This document shows positions 35,943-45,182 of a stretch of DNA of 64,000 bases, piece after piece (position 1 is the stretch's first letter; the number at the start of each line of letters is the position of its first letter). The stretch is taken from the NCBI GenBank assembly GCA_009773475.1, contig WSXV01000010.1, forward strand, positions 47,824 to 111,823. The letters run 5' to 3'. Under the pieces are notes generated by a model. The model saw only the letters and a program-made list of their open reading frames with translations, was not told where the DNA came from and did not search any database. The DNA is from Desulfobulbaceae bacterium (GTDB taxonomy: Bacteria; Desulfobacterota; Desulfobulbia; Desulfobulbales; Desulfocapsaceae). Both the position numbers and the translations under genes were made by a program.

Positions 35943-37325
35943 TTATTTTGCTGGTGCTGTGAGATCATCAGAATCTTGTGTGCGACCAATGGTCTGCTCA
36001 ATACCGGTCTGGGCCATCCGGTAGTCATAAAGAGATTGATTGTGATCGGCTTTGGCCTGAACCAGGAGGGTGTCAGCATCAGTGACTTCCACTGGGTTTC
36101 CTACCCCAGCCTTGTACCGGCCGGACGCAATGCGTGAATTCTCTTCAGCCTGCTCGATTGCGAGCTTGGTAACGGCGATCCGTTCTTCTGCCTCGGACAG
36201 GTTAAGATAGCTTTGCTGGACTTCCTTGTGGATTGTGTGTTGCAAGGCGATCACATTTGCAGCCAGGATGTCAGCGTTGGCCTGGGCTTCGCCGATCTGG
36301 TGACGGGTCAGATAACCGTTAAAGATGGGCACGGTGAGAGCGACACCGGCGTTCCATCCTTCATCCATGGTGTCCACGTCACCAGTGTAGGCGACACCGG
36401 CTCCAGCTGAAAGAGAAGGCGCATCACCTTTACGGGCGAGAGCCACAGATTGCAGGGCTGCCTGTTTCTTCAGGATCAGGGCCTTGAGGTCGGGGCGATG
36501 ATCCATGGCCATGGGAAGAGCTTGTTCAAAAGGGAGGGTGAACTTGCCGGTGTTAAGGGTATCTAGAAGCTGATAATCGGGGGCATCAGGAAGGCCCATG
36601 GCGTTATTCAGAGTCACTCTTGCCAGGCGCAGGTTGTTTCCTACTTGGATCTGCAGAAGTTTTGCGCGGCTGAGATCAACTTCAGCCTTGGTGACATCAT
36701 ATTTGGGTTTGACACCGGCGGCAAAAAAACCTTTGGCCTGAGCCAGATGCTGCTCAAACTGTTTGACGGTTTCAGCAGCGGCCTCTTTATTACGAGCGAT
36801 CTTCAGGATGTCATAATATGCCAGTTTTGCTTTGTAGACCGACCAATCATCGGCGAAGTTGAGATCTGCCCGGGCTGAATCGAGATTGGTCTTCTGGATC
36901 TCCACCTTGGTGTCGGTTCTGCCAAAATCATAAAGCAATTGGCTGGCATTGACACCGGTTTCTACCCGGTCATAGGCCTTGTCGTCGGAAATCCCATAGA
37001 TATTCCCTTCCGGCGATAAACGATCGTAGCCGCCGCTTCCGTTGACCTGTGGTAAATATGCCGACTTAGCCTGACCGATTTTGCTCTCATTGGCTTTAAC
37101 ATTCCCTTGAGCGGCGGTGATGGCCGGTTGATTCTGACGGGTGATGGCAACGACTTTTGCCAGGGTAAGGGTTTCACCGGGAGCAATGGCGGGAGCAGGT
37201 GTTGGCTTTTCAGCAACAATTACCATGGGAGTATCAGATTCAGCTCGTACATCAGACTGACTGAATGACAGTCCAGTAAAGATTGTGGCCAGCATGACGG
37301 CTGAAAGAGGTATTTTTTTTCGCAT
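35943..37325 (-). CDS. TolC-family outer membrane efflux channel
   Basis: Outer-membrane duct of a tripartite drug or solvent pump. From ATG 37325 (AAAGGA upstream) it has 460 residues; an in-frame start at 37349 is less likely. A signal peptide (about 1-27) precedes two long repeats of helical and strand segments typical of OEP/TolC (QNQPAITAAQGNVKANESKI in the first half; EERIAVTKLAIEQAEENSRI and AGVGNPVEVTDADTLLVQAK in the second). It lies 58 bases after the RND pump gene. The pump's other parts are upstream, so this is a complete tripartite set. Confidence 0.93.
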   Translation of the reverse strand: MRKKIPLSAVMLATIFTGLSFSQSDVRAESDTPMVIVAEKPTPAPAIAPGETLTLAKVVAITRQNQPAITAAQGNVKANESKIGQAKSAYLPQVNGSGGYDRLSPEGNIYGISDDKAYDRVETGVNASQLLYDFGRTDTKVEIQKTNLDSARADLNFADDWSVYKAKLAYYDILKIARNKEAAAETVKQFEQHLAQAKGFFAAGVKPKYDVTKAEVDLSRAKLLQIQVGNNLRLARVTLNNAMGLPDAPDYQLLDTLNTGKFTLPFEQALPMAMDHRPDLKALILKKQAALQSVALARKGDAPSLSAGAGVAYTGDVDTMDEGWNAGVALTVPIFNGYLTRHQIGEAQANADILAANVIALQHTIHKEVQQSYLNLSEAEERIAVTKLAIEQAEENSRIASGRYKAGVGNPVEVTDADTLLVQAKADHNQSLYDYRMAQTGIEQTIGRTQDSDDLTAPAK

Positions 37326-37383
37326 GATTGTTCCTTTAATAAGCTGCAACGATGGGGTGACTATACTCTATTTTTCAAAATTT

Positions 37384-40300
37384 TCACTTCTCGTTGAGTT
37401 GTTTTCGATTATGGGCCACCAGCATATAGATTGACGGCACCACAAAGAGGGTGAAAAGGGTGCCGATGGTAATCCCGCCCACCAGCACCAGGCCGATGGA
37501 GTTCCTTGCTGCTGCACCGGCTCCGGTGACAAGGGTCAGCGGGAAATGGCCGGCAGCGGTGGCACAGCTGGTCATCAGGATGGGCCGCAGTCGGGTCAGG
37601 GAGGCCTCCCGAATGGCCTCTAACTTGGTGAGGCCTTGTTCCTGAAGTTTGTTTGCAAATTCCACAATAAGAATCCCGTTCTTAGCGACCAGGCCCACCA
37701 GGGTGATGAGGCCGACCTGCGAGTAGATGTTCAAGGTGGTGGTCCAGCCGTTGGTCCAGAAAGGGATATTGGGATTGGGGATCTTCAGGAAGGTGAAGAT
37801 CAGCGCTCCAAAAAGGGCCAGAGGGACGGAGCCGGCGAGAATGACAAAGGGATCCCGGAAGCTGTTAAACTGAGCTGCCAGGGCCAGAAAAATCAGGACC
37901 ACCGCCAGTCCGAAGGCCGGTAGAAAGCGGTTGCCCTCAGAGCGTAACTGCCGTGATTCTCCTGTGTAATCGATGGTATATCCCTGTGGCAGGATGCGCG
38001 CTGCCTCATCTTCAAGAAAGCGCAGGGCCTCATCCAGGGGGATCATGGCAACCCCGCTGATGGTCACCGCATTTAACTGCTGAAAGCGGTTCATCGAACG
38101 GGGAACCGTGGAGTTTTTGATGGTGGCGACACTGGATAAGGGCACCATCTGGCCGTTTGGTCCGGTGATATAAATGTTGCGCAGCTGATCGGGGTTGAGG
38201 CGGTCGCTGCGTTGAATCTGGGGGATTACCTTATAGCTGCGGCCGGCGATGTCAAAGCGGTTGACGAAATTACCGCCGAGCATGGAGCCAATGTCGGCGC
38301 CCACCTGCTGGAGGTTCAGGCCGAGATCGGCCACCCGGTCGCGGTCGATGACAAGCTCGGACTGGGGTTGGTCAATCTTGGTGTCTATGAGTGGTGGAAA
38401 GGCAAATTTGCCGCTAACCATGGCCTTTAACTGCAATTCTTGAGCGAATTTTAGAATCTGGTCCGGCTCGGCGGTGGAGGCCAAAACAAACTCCACCGGG
38501 AACTGTCCCCCACCCGGAAGGGATGGACGGATGACAGGGAAAACGCTGATACCAGGAATGGTCCCCAGCTTTTTTTGGATTTCCGGCAGGATTTCAAAAA
38601 CAGTTCGCTCTCGCTCTGACCAGGGCTTGGTCACCAGGCCACTGAATCCGGAGGATGGCAGGGTCACCTGGAAGGTAAACTGGGTCTCCGGTTCGCCAAG
38701 AAACACTTCATTGGCCAATGCCGCATAATGGCTCGTTTGCTCAAGGGTGGAGTTGGCGGCGGCATCAACGATGCCGAAGATAACCCCCTGATCTTCAGCA
38801 GGGGCCAGTTCCGTTGCCGACATCTTGAACATGGGAATGGCCAGCAGGCTGATGACAATCCAAACCAGGTACACTGCCGGTCGGGCCGCAAGGGTCTGAT
38901 CAAGAAGACGACCATAGAACGCCTTCAGGCGATCAAAATCGCGGCCGATACGGCCAGCCAGCCCATGTTCACTTAGACCTGGCTTCAGCAGTTTGGCTGA
39001 CATCATGGGCGACAAGGTCAGGGCCACGATGCCGGAGATGGTGACCGCCCCGGCCAAGGTGAAGGCGAATTCGCGGAAAAGGGCACCGGTCAGGCCGCCC
39101 TGCAGGCCAATGGGGGCGTAGACGGCAGCCAGGGTTACGGTCATGGCAATGATCGGCCCCACCAGCTCACGAGCACCGACAATGGCGGCGTCATAGGGGG
39201 TAAGGCCTTTACGGATATGGCGTTCAATATTCTCAACGACGATAATGGCATCGTCCACAACTAAGCCCACAGAGAGGACAATGGCCAACAGAGTCAGCAG
39301 ATTGATGGTGAATCCGAAGACCTGCATAAGAAAGACGGCGCCGATGAGTGACAGGGGAATGGTTATCACCGGAATAAAGACCGAGCGGAAGGAGCCCAGA
39401 AAAAGGAAGATGATTACCACCACGATGAGCATGGTGTCGCCCAGCGTTTTGAGAACTTCATGAATGGCATTATTGATATAGTCGGTGCTGTCATAGGCGA
39501 TGCGGGCCTGCATGCCGCTGGGCAGGTCTTGCTGGATGGCAGCCATCTCCTTTTTCACCAGTTCAATGACATCAAGGGAGTTGGCGTTGGGGAGGGGCCA
39601 GATCCCCATGAACACAGCGGTTTTACCGGAAAAGCGAACCTCTGCATCGTAGTCTTCGGCACCGAGCACCACCTCACCGATATCTTCGATGCGGATGTTG
39701 GCACCATTTTCGCTGCGGACAATGAGGCGTTTGAAGTCCTGGATGGTGCGCAGGTTGGTGTCAGCGGTGAGGTTGACCTGAATCAGTGCTCCTTTGGTAT
39801 GACCGAGGGCGGCAAGATAGTTGTTGGCGGCCAGTGCCTGACGAACTTGTATCGGGGTGATATTGTAGGCCGCCAGGCGATCGGGTTTGAGCCAGATACG
39901 CATGGCAAAGGTGCGGCCACCCAGGATGTCGGCCCGCTGCACTCCAGTCAGGGCGGAAAGGCGCGGTTGGACGGTGCGGGTAAGATAGTCGGTGATCTCA
40001 TTCTGGGCCAGATCATCAGAGGTAAAACTCAGGTAGGCCGCGGCAAACTGGCTGTCTGCCGACTCAATATTAATGATCGGAACCTCGGCTTCCGGCGGCA
40101 GGTCGGCCCGTACTTGATCAACTTTGGAGCTGATCTCAGCCAGGGCTTTGGTGGCATCGTAGTTGAGCTTGAGTCGGGCGCTGATGGTGGAGACACCCTG
40201 GGAGCTCTGCGACTGGAGGTAATCAATGCCATCAGCAGCGGCAATGGCTCGCTCCAGCGGGGTGGTGATGAATCCCCGCACCAGTTCGGCGCTTGCCCCG

Positions 40301-40455
40301 ACATAGGCGGTGGTGATCGTCACTGTGGAATTTTCGCTGCGTGGGTACTGGCGAACATTGACAGATTTGATGGCCTGGAGTCCGGCAATGATGATGACCA
40401 GACTGACCACCATGGCAAGGACAGGGCGACGGATGAAGATATCAGTGAAATTCAT
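37384..40455 (-). CDS. RND-family multidrug efflux transporter, inner-membrane pump
   Basis: Proton-driven trimeric exporter of the HAE1 type (AcrB/MexB relatives). The 1023 residues give the expected 12 transmembrane helices in two halves. The N terminus FIRRPVLAMVVSLVIIIAGL is typical. The proton-relay acidic pair in helix 4 is present (SVGLVVDDAIIVVENIERH). The large periplasmic loops carry porter and docking segments (LGGRTFAMRIWLKPDRLAAY). Substrates cannot be predicted from the sequence. The gap to the adaptor gene (406 bases) is occupied by two units of the hairpin repeat, yet the operon order is conventional. Confidence 0.96.
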   Translation of the reverse strand: MNFTDIFIRRPVLAMVVSLVIIIAGLQAIKSVNVRQYPRSENSTVTITTAYVGASAELVRGFITTPLERAIAAADGIDYLQSQSSQGVSTISARLKLNYDATKALAEISSKVDQVRADLPPEAEVPIINIESADSQFAAAYLSFTSDDLAQNEITDYLTRTVQPRLSALTGVQRADILGGRTFAMRIWLKPDRLAAYNITPIQVRQALAANNYLAALGHTKGALIQVNLTADTNLRTIQDFKRLIVRSENGANIRIEDIGEVVLGAEDYDAEVRFSGKTAVFMGIWPLPNANSLDVIELVKKEMAAIQQDLPSGMQARIAYDSTDYINNAIHEVLKTLGDTMLIVVVIIFLFLGSFRSVFIPVITIPLSLIGAVFLMQVFGFTINLLTLLAIVLSVGLVVDDAIIVVENIERHIRKGLTPYDAAIVGARELVGPIIAMTVTLAAVYAPIGLQGGLTGALFREFAFTLAGAVTISGIVALTLSPMMSAKLLKPGLSEHGLAGRIGRDFDRLKAFYGRLLDQTLAARPAVYLVWIVISLLAIPMFKMSATELAPAEDQGVIFGIVDAAANSTLEQTSHYAALANEVFLGEPETQFTFQVTLPSSGFSGLVTKPWSERERTVFEILPEIQKKLGTIPGISVFPVIRPSLPGGGQFPVEFVLASTAEPDQILKFAQELQLKAMVSGKFAFPPLIDTKIDQPQSELVIDRDRVADLGLNLQQVGADIGSMLGGNFVNRFDIAGRSYKVIPQIQRSDRLNPDQLRNIYITGPNGQMVPLSSVATIKNSTVPRSMNRFQQLNAVTISGVAMIPLDEALRFLEDEAARILPQGYTIDYTGESRQLRSEGNRFLPAFGLAVVLIFLALAAQFNSFRDPFVILAGSVPLALFGALIFTFLKIPNPNIPFWTNGWTTTLNIYSQVGLITLVGLVAKNGILIVEFANKLQEQGLTKLEAIREASLTRLRPILMTSCATAAGHFPLTLVTGAGAAARNSIGLVLVGGITIGTLFTLFVVPSIYMLVAHNRKQLNEK

Positions 40456-40565
40456 GGCAGGTTATTGAGGCTGACGGCTGAGGTCTGTAAAAAGTGAAAA
40501 AGAGAGTGCATAGCAGCAGGCATAGTTTGATTTTTTGGGATACGACTATTTGGGTTATTCCTTTG

Positions 40566-40864
40566 TGGATATTCGATGCCGGTCCCATGTCAGGGGGTAG
40601 TCATAAAGCCCCCTCTTTTTTTAAGGAGGGGGTTGGGGGTGGTGTTTTTTACAGGATGCGGCATAAGACTCCGTAAATACATCAGGCAAGGAAATGACTT
40701 TGCTCAGTTCCTGCTTTTGTTGCTCTGTTTCCCATGGTGGATATTGGTAGCCAGACGCCACGCCTGAAAACAGCTGAACGGATTGCTGTTTTCAGGATGC
40801 GGCATAAGAGTCCGTAGATACCTCAGGCAAGAAAAAGACTTTGCCTGAGGTATAACGGTCTCTA
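40566..40864 (-). repeat. Stop-codon hairpin repeat, locus D: two units inside the efflux operon
   Basis: Units begin at about 40566 and 40737 (shared opening GTGGATATT). The complete unit has CCTGAAAACAGC/GCTGTTTTCAGG, GATGCGGCATAAGAGTCCGTAG, a 13-bp perfect stem ATACCTCAGGCAA/TTGCCTGAGGTAT and ACGGTCTCT. The TAG stop of the adaptor gene is 40862-40864 (minus strand). The first unit is interrupted by an unrelated hairpin, CCCCCTC/GAGGGGG (40609-40615/40626-40632), followed by GGTTGGGGGTGG. This resembles insertion of another small repeat into the first unit, before its ATGCGGCATAAGACTCCGT block. Confidence 0.9.
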
Positions 40865-41992
40865 ATTATTCTCCGGCTTAGGTTGCATCTCGAAGGCTGG
40901 TGCATGGCTGTTATCGGTGACTACGGCTTGTCCGTTACGCAGTTTGAATACACCTGTGCTGACCACGGTATCCCCCTCATGCAGACCAGAGAGAACCGCT
41001 GCAAAATCCCCTCGTTTCTCACCCAAACGGATAAATTGCTGGCGCAGCGTCGTGACATCTGTGCCGTTTTTTTCATCTTTCTTCTTCTCCACGACAAAGA
41101 CCGAATCACTGTAAGGAGCATAGAGGATGGCAGTGCCGGGAATGGTGATGACTTTTTCTTGATCCGGCAGAATAACGGAGGCGTTGACAAACATCCCTGG
41201 GCGTAGGGTCTCTTTGGTGTTGGCGACTGTGGCCTGGATTTGAATGTTGCGAGTGATCGCGTCCACTTTGGGGTCAATGGCTGTGATCGTGCCGGTAAGA
41301 TCTTTTTCGCTGCTTCCGTCGACTTTTACGCGCACCGGCATGCCGGAGGTAAGCTGACCAAGTTGCTGTTGTGGCAGCATGAAGTTGACAAAAACAGGAT
41401 CAAGGGTCTGCAGGGTAACGATCTCCTGGCCCTCTTTTAAAATCTGACCCACATTGACCTGTCGGATACCTAAACGCCCTGAAAAAGGGGCACGGATTAT
41501 TTTCTTGTTAATGATGGCCTGAATATTTTCAGTCTGGGCCTCTGTTTGCTTGGAATCGGCCTCGGCGGTGTCAAACTCTGATCGGGAGATAAGGCCCTGA
41601 TCGGCCAGTTCAGCGAGACGACGCAGATTGGTACGAGCCAGGTTTCTGCTGCTTTCAATGGCACGTAACTGGGCCTCTTCGGCACTGGTGTCAAGGTGGA
41701 CCAGGAGCGAGCCTTTCTGCACCATATCTCCGGAGGTAAAGCTGATTGTCAACACCTTTCCAGGCTGTTCAGCGGCAAGAGTCACTCCCTGGACGGCTTC
41801 TATGGAGGCTGTAGCGGAGAGAAATGATTCCCAGGATTGAGACTGGGCCTGGATAGTGGTGATTGTCTCCGGTGGGGGCACCATTTTTTTGCCGACCTCG
41901 ATCATATGGCGAATCTGCAGGACCTTGATGCCGGCGATAATGCCGGCGATGATGATCAAGCCGAGGATGGTGAGGAAAATAGGTTTTTTCAT
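40862..41992 (-). CDS. RND efflux periplasmic adaptor (membrane fusion protein)
   Basis: Links the RND pump to the TolC channel. The 376 residues begin with a membrane anchor (about 5-24), then show the standard HlyD-type order: a lipoyl half-motif (VTLAAEQPGKVLTISFTSGD), an alpha-hairpin (about 100-150, LRRLAELADQGLISRSEFDT), the second lipoyl half (RAPFSGRLGIRQVNVGQILK) and beta-barrel plus membrane-proximal domains. The sequence ends QPKPENN and then TAG supplied by the hairpin repeat. It follows tetR by 47 bases. Confidence 0.94.
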   Translation of the reverse strand: MKKPIFLTILGLIIIAGIIAGIKVLQIRHMIEVGKKMVPPPETITTIQAQSQSWESFLSATASIEAVQGVTLAAEQPGKVLTISFTSGDMVQKGSLLVHLDTSAEEAQLRAIESSRNLARTNLRRLAELADQGLISRSEFDTAEADSKQTEAQTENIQAIINKKIIRAPFSGRLGIRQVNVGQILKEGQEIVTLQTLDPVFVNFMLPQQQLGQLTSGMPVRVKVDGSSEKDLTGTITAIDPKVDAITRNIQIQATVANTKETLRPGMFVNASVILPDQEKVITIPGTAILYAPYSDSVFVVEKKKDEKNGTDVTTLRQQFIRLGEKRGDFAAVLSGLHEGDTVVSTGVFKLRNGQAVVTDNSHAPAFEMQPKPENN

Positions 41993-42039
41993 GATGGGTT
42001 CTTGTCTGCAAAGAGAAAAAAAGAATAGGGTGGTAGTTG

Positions 42040-42687
42040 TTATTTGATTTCTGATTCTTGTATTCTGACCCTGATCGCATCCCAGCAGGCTGTCAGTGAG
42101 CTGTCAATGGTTGATTCATCAAGTTGAATCAAGCCGGCAATACTATCCTTAACGAGAAAGACGATGGGGCCGATGGAATGGGCAATGAGGGCGGTAAGAG
42201 GGAGATCTTTGATGAGATGTTGTGTCTGCCCCGTGGAAAATACCTGGTCCAGCGGGAGTTCCTGACTGGAATCTCCGCAATTACAGAATAATTTTTCCCG
42301 ACGCAGGGTTGTTCCATAGGGTGAATTGTAAAATTGTTCCATGAACTTGAATTCATGGGGATTCTGGATGCCATAGTGGAAAATTCCCCGGCATAAATGG
42401 AGAAAACGATCTCGTATGGGTTGGTGCTCATCGTACCCATGGAGCATGGTGGTTTTAAAATCTATATTCACCTGTTCAAAAATCTCCAGGACCAGAGCGT
42501 CTTTGTCTTTGAAATAGCGATAAATGGTGCCTGCACCAACTTCTGCCTCCTGAGCGATCATGGAGATAGGTGCTCCATGGAAGCCGTATTCAGAGATGAG
42601 CCTGATGGTGGCGTCAATGATCTGTCCCCGCTTATTTCCGGTATTTCCTTGGACTGAGAGATCCTTCTGTTTGGAATGAATGTTCAT
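42040..42687 (-). CDS. TetR-family repressor of the efflux operon
   Basis: DNA-binding repressor, predicted to control its own operon and the pump. From ATG 42687 it has 215 residues. The TetR helix-turn-helix is at about 20-65 (ISEYGFHGAPISMIAQEAEV, then GTIYRYFKDKDALVLEIFEQ). The ligand domain is unspecific. A TTG at 42723 would extend it by 12 residues, but that TTGACT looks like a -35 box with TAAAAG 17 bases later, so the short start is preferred. There is little space for a ribosome binding site. A perfect palindrome covers the start codon. Confidence 0.9.
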   Translation of the reverse strand: MNIHSKQKDLSVQGNTGNKRGQIIDATIRLISEYGFHGAPISMIAQEAEVGAGTIYRYFKDKDALVLEIFEQVNIDFKTTMLHGYDEHQPIRDRFLHLCRGIFHYGIQNPHEFKFMEQFYNSPYGTTLRREKLFCNCGDSSQELPLDQVFSTGQTQHLIKDLPLTALIAHSIGPIVFLVKDSIAGLIQLDESTIDSSLTACWDAIRVRIQESEIK

Positions 42688-42690
42688 TCC
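42673..42690. promoter_or_regulatory. Palindromic operator overlapping the tetR start codon
   Basis: GGAATGAA-TG-TTCATTCC: two perfect 8-base arms with a 2-base centre, the typical shape of a TetR-family operator. It lies just downstream of a probable sigma-70 promoter (TTGACT at 42718-42723, TAAAAG 17 bases later, minus strand) and includes the ATG. Binding would block expression of tetR and the pump. Confidence 0.75.
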
Positions 42691-43228
42691 GAATCTTTTA
42701 TTCTGTTTTGTAGTATGAGTCAAGGGAGAAAAGATTCTGGTATTTGCCGAAGATAGTCAGTATATACACAGAATGTGTGGGCAGTATTTCATTTGGTCCC
42801 TTTTTTCTGGCTTTGGTCTTCTTAATGTTTTAGCCACTGATCGTTGGTATCTGGAGTTCAACTCCTTGAGGATGAATTTGTGATTCCAGCATTTGTATAG
42901 GGCCTTTTAACAAGCTATTCTTGAATTTTTCCACTCCATCAATACTTTTTATCTGCGAATATTACTCCTTGCTTTAGGTTTAAACTCTAGTGACGGAGCA
43001 CGCTAAGTTAGACCAATAAACTGGTGTTCATGAGAGGAACATGGTATTTTTGAGCTTTAACTTCTCACAATGATTTGAAAGGTACAATGGTAGGTTTGTG
43101 CCATTTAAGCAGGGTGGGTGGAAAATACTATTGCGAAAATTAAGATCAATGAGTAGCTATTTTTCAGGTTGATATCGTTACTTTTGACGAGTGTCCTTGC
43201 ACGATTACCCTTGATTCCGGAGCACAGC
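42688..43228. other. Gene-free divergent region
   Basis: About 540 bases between tetR and the rhodanese-MBL gene. Apart from the tetR promoter at the left edge and the GGAG before the ATG at 43229, I see no gene, repeat or convincing promoter. Confidence 0.5.
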
Positions 43229-44419
43229 ATGAAAAAAAACACGCCTTTTTTGTACACTGCCAATGAGCTTTTTGACTGGTTGAGTGGCCGCCCTGATTTT
43301 GTCCTTCTTGATGTCCGAAATGAGAAAGATTTTGCTAATTTCAGCGTCGAATCCCCTGTTTATTTCCCATACATCAATATTCCCTACTTTAATTTCATTG
43401 AAGACGCCCAGGGAAGTATTGCTTTGGTGCCAGCGGGGCAGAAGATCCGTATTGTCTGCGCCAAGGAGGGGTCGGCTAAATATGTGGCTGATCTTCTGTG
43501 TGCGCATGGGTTTTCCGATGTTGGATATTTGCAGCAGGGAATCGTCAGTTGGGGGAATGCGCTGGTGCCCAAAAAAATCAGCAAAGACGATGAGAAATAT
43601 ACCCTGTACCAGTTTGTCCGGCCCGGAAAGGCCTCCTGCAGTTATATGCTGATCTATAAAGATGAGGCCATGGTCTTTGATCCTTCCCGTAACATTGATG
43701 TTTATAAGGCGATGGCCAAACAGCATGGCAGCAGGATTATCTGCTCTGTTGAGACCCACAGGCAGGCCGATTATATTTCCGGCAGCCCGCAACTGGCCAA
43801 GGAAAAGGGGTGTAAGGTGCGGGCTAACAAACATGATTTTGCCGGCGCGACTTTTCCTTATGAGCCTGTTGCAGACGGAGAAAACTTAAGCTTCGCCAAA
43901 AAAGGCCCTGAGGTGCGAGTTATTCATACCCCTGGGCACACCATGGGCAGCACTTCGTACCTCATTGATAATAAATATCTTCTCAGCGGTGATACCATTT
44001 TTATCAGCACCGCCGGTCGCCCTGACCTTGGTGGACGCTGGGCGGAATGGGCCAGAGAGTTGTATCTGACCCTGATGTTGCGTCTTCGTGATCTTCCTGA
44101 TCATGTCCAGGTTTTACCCGGACACTATACCTCTTGGGATGAGTGTAATGAGGGCCATGTCTTTATGGAAAATATGGGAGCCTTACGTCAACATGTGGTG
44201 GCCTTTCGCTTGGCCAATGAGAAGAAGTTTGCTGAGTTCATTGAGGAGAATATGCGTCCGCAACCCCCTGTCTACGGGGAAATTCGAAAGGTCAATATCG
44301 GCTTCCTCGAAGTGAGTGATGAGGAGGCCGATGTCATGGATCTTGGCAAGAACGAGTGCGGGGCAAGCAATTATGGCAAGGTCGGGGTCAGCGCCGAGCG
44401 AGAACGGCCAGCGGCATGA
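43229..44419 (+). CDS. Rhodanese and metallo-beta-lactamase fusion, persulfide dioxygenase-like
   Basis: From ATG 43229 (GGAG upstream) it has 396 residues. The N-terminal rhodanese domain (about 8-110) has its persulfide-carrying cysteine at C78 (IRIVCAKEGSA). The metallo-beta-lactamase domain (about 125-330) is closest in pattern to ETHE1/persulfide dioxygenases. The usual T-H-x-H-x-D-H is changed to T-H177-R-Q-A-D-Y, so two metal ligands are lost, but residues corresponding to the three iron ligands of ETHE1 remain: H177, H237 (TPGHTMG) and D255 (LSGDTIF). The role is inferred as sulfane-sulfur oxidation or transfer. The rhodanese-first order is the reverse of CstB-like fusions. Confidence 0.85.
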   Translation: MKKNTPFLYTANELFDWLSGRPDFVLLDVRNEKDFANFSVESPVYFPYINIPYFNFIEDAQGSIALVPAGQKIRIVCAKEGSAKYVADLLCAHGFSDVGYLQQGIVSWGNALVPKKISKDDEKYTLYQFVRPGKASCSYMLIYKDEAMVFDPSRNIDVYKAMAKQHGSRIICSVETHRQADYISGSPQLAKEKGCKVRANKHDFAGATFPYEPVADGENLSFAKKGPEVRVIHTPGHTMGSTSYLIDNKYLLSGDTIFISTAGRPDLGGRWAEWARELYLTLMLRLRDLPDHVQVLPGHYTSWDECNEGHVFMENMGALRQHVVAFRLANEKKFAEFIEENMRPQPPVYGEIRKVNIGFLEVSDEEADVMDLGKNECGASNYGKVGVSAERERPAA

Positions 44420-44463
44420 TGGTAGTTGTTCTATCCTGATTGTCACGGTTTGTTATTCCAGGA

Positions 44464-45171
44464 ATGATGAAGCCTCAAAAATCAGTTATTGCTGTTACCG
44501 GGATTGATACCAATATCGGCAAAACCATGGCCACCGGGCTTCTGGGCCGGTATCTTATGGGATTGGGAAAACGAGTGATTACTCAGAAACTGGTGCAGAC
44601 TGGTTGCGTTGGTATTTCTGAGGACATTCTCGCTCATCGGCATCTCATGGGACAGGAGTTGCAACCTGTTGATCATCAAGGTCTGACCTGTCCTTATGTC
44701 TTTGCTAAACCTTGTTCACCCCATCTCGCCGCATCGTTGGCTGGAATCAAGATTGATCCGGCTGTTATTCGTCAGGCCACATGTACCCTTGCGGCCCACT
44801 ATGATTTGGTACTGCTGGAAGGGGCGGGTGGTTTGCACGTCCCTCTCACTGAGGAATGTACCTTTCTTGACTATCTCGAGCAGGAATCTTACCCTCTTGT
44901 TGTTGTCAGCTCTCCCCGTCTAGGATCGATTAATCATACCCTGTCCCTATTGGAGCTTGCCAGCAGGCGGGGGCTGCAAGTTTTGGGCATTCTCTATAAT
45001 CGTTTTTTGGACAGTGACAGGGAGATTGCCGAAGATTCTGCCCACATTTTTTCGAAGGCACTGCGACGATACGGCTATCAAGATTGTGTAATTGATCTTT
45101 TTTCGGTGGATGAGTACAACCGGCAGGAGAGGACGCTGGATTTCAACGCGTTATTTATGGACATACTCTAA
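44464..45171 (+). CDS. bioD: Dethiobiotin synthetase
   Basis: ATP-dependent carboxylase that closes the ureido ring of biotin's precursor. About 235 residues. The P-loop region VTGIDTNIGKTMATGLLGRY is diagnostic. Later motifs include LLEGAGGLHVPLTEECTFLD and the nucleotide-site segment NHTLSLLELASRRGLQVLGI. Two adjacent ATG codons (44464, 44467) follow AGGA; either may be used. An upstream TTG (44440) is unlikely. No other biotin gene is in view. The gene follows the rhodanese-MBL gene by about 45 bases. Confidence 0.94.
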   Translation: MMKPQKSVIAVTGIDTNIGKTMATGLLGRYLMGLGKRVITQKLVQTGCVGISEDILAHRHLMGQELQPVDHQGLTCPYVFAKPCSPHLAASLAGIKIDPAVIRQATCTLAAHYDLVLLEGAGGLHVPLTEECTFLDYLEQESYPLVVVSSPRLGSINHTLSLLELASRRGLQVLGILYNRFLDSDREIAEDSAHIFSKALRRYGYQDCVIDLFSVDEYNRQERTLDFNALFMDIL

Positions 45172-45182
45172 TCAGGGGAAAT

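Noticed and set aside
39460..40497. Long plus-strand frame antisense to the RND pump gene
   Set aside because: It mirrors the codon structure of the strongly supported minus-strand RND gene and has no ribosome binding site or recognisable domain.
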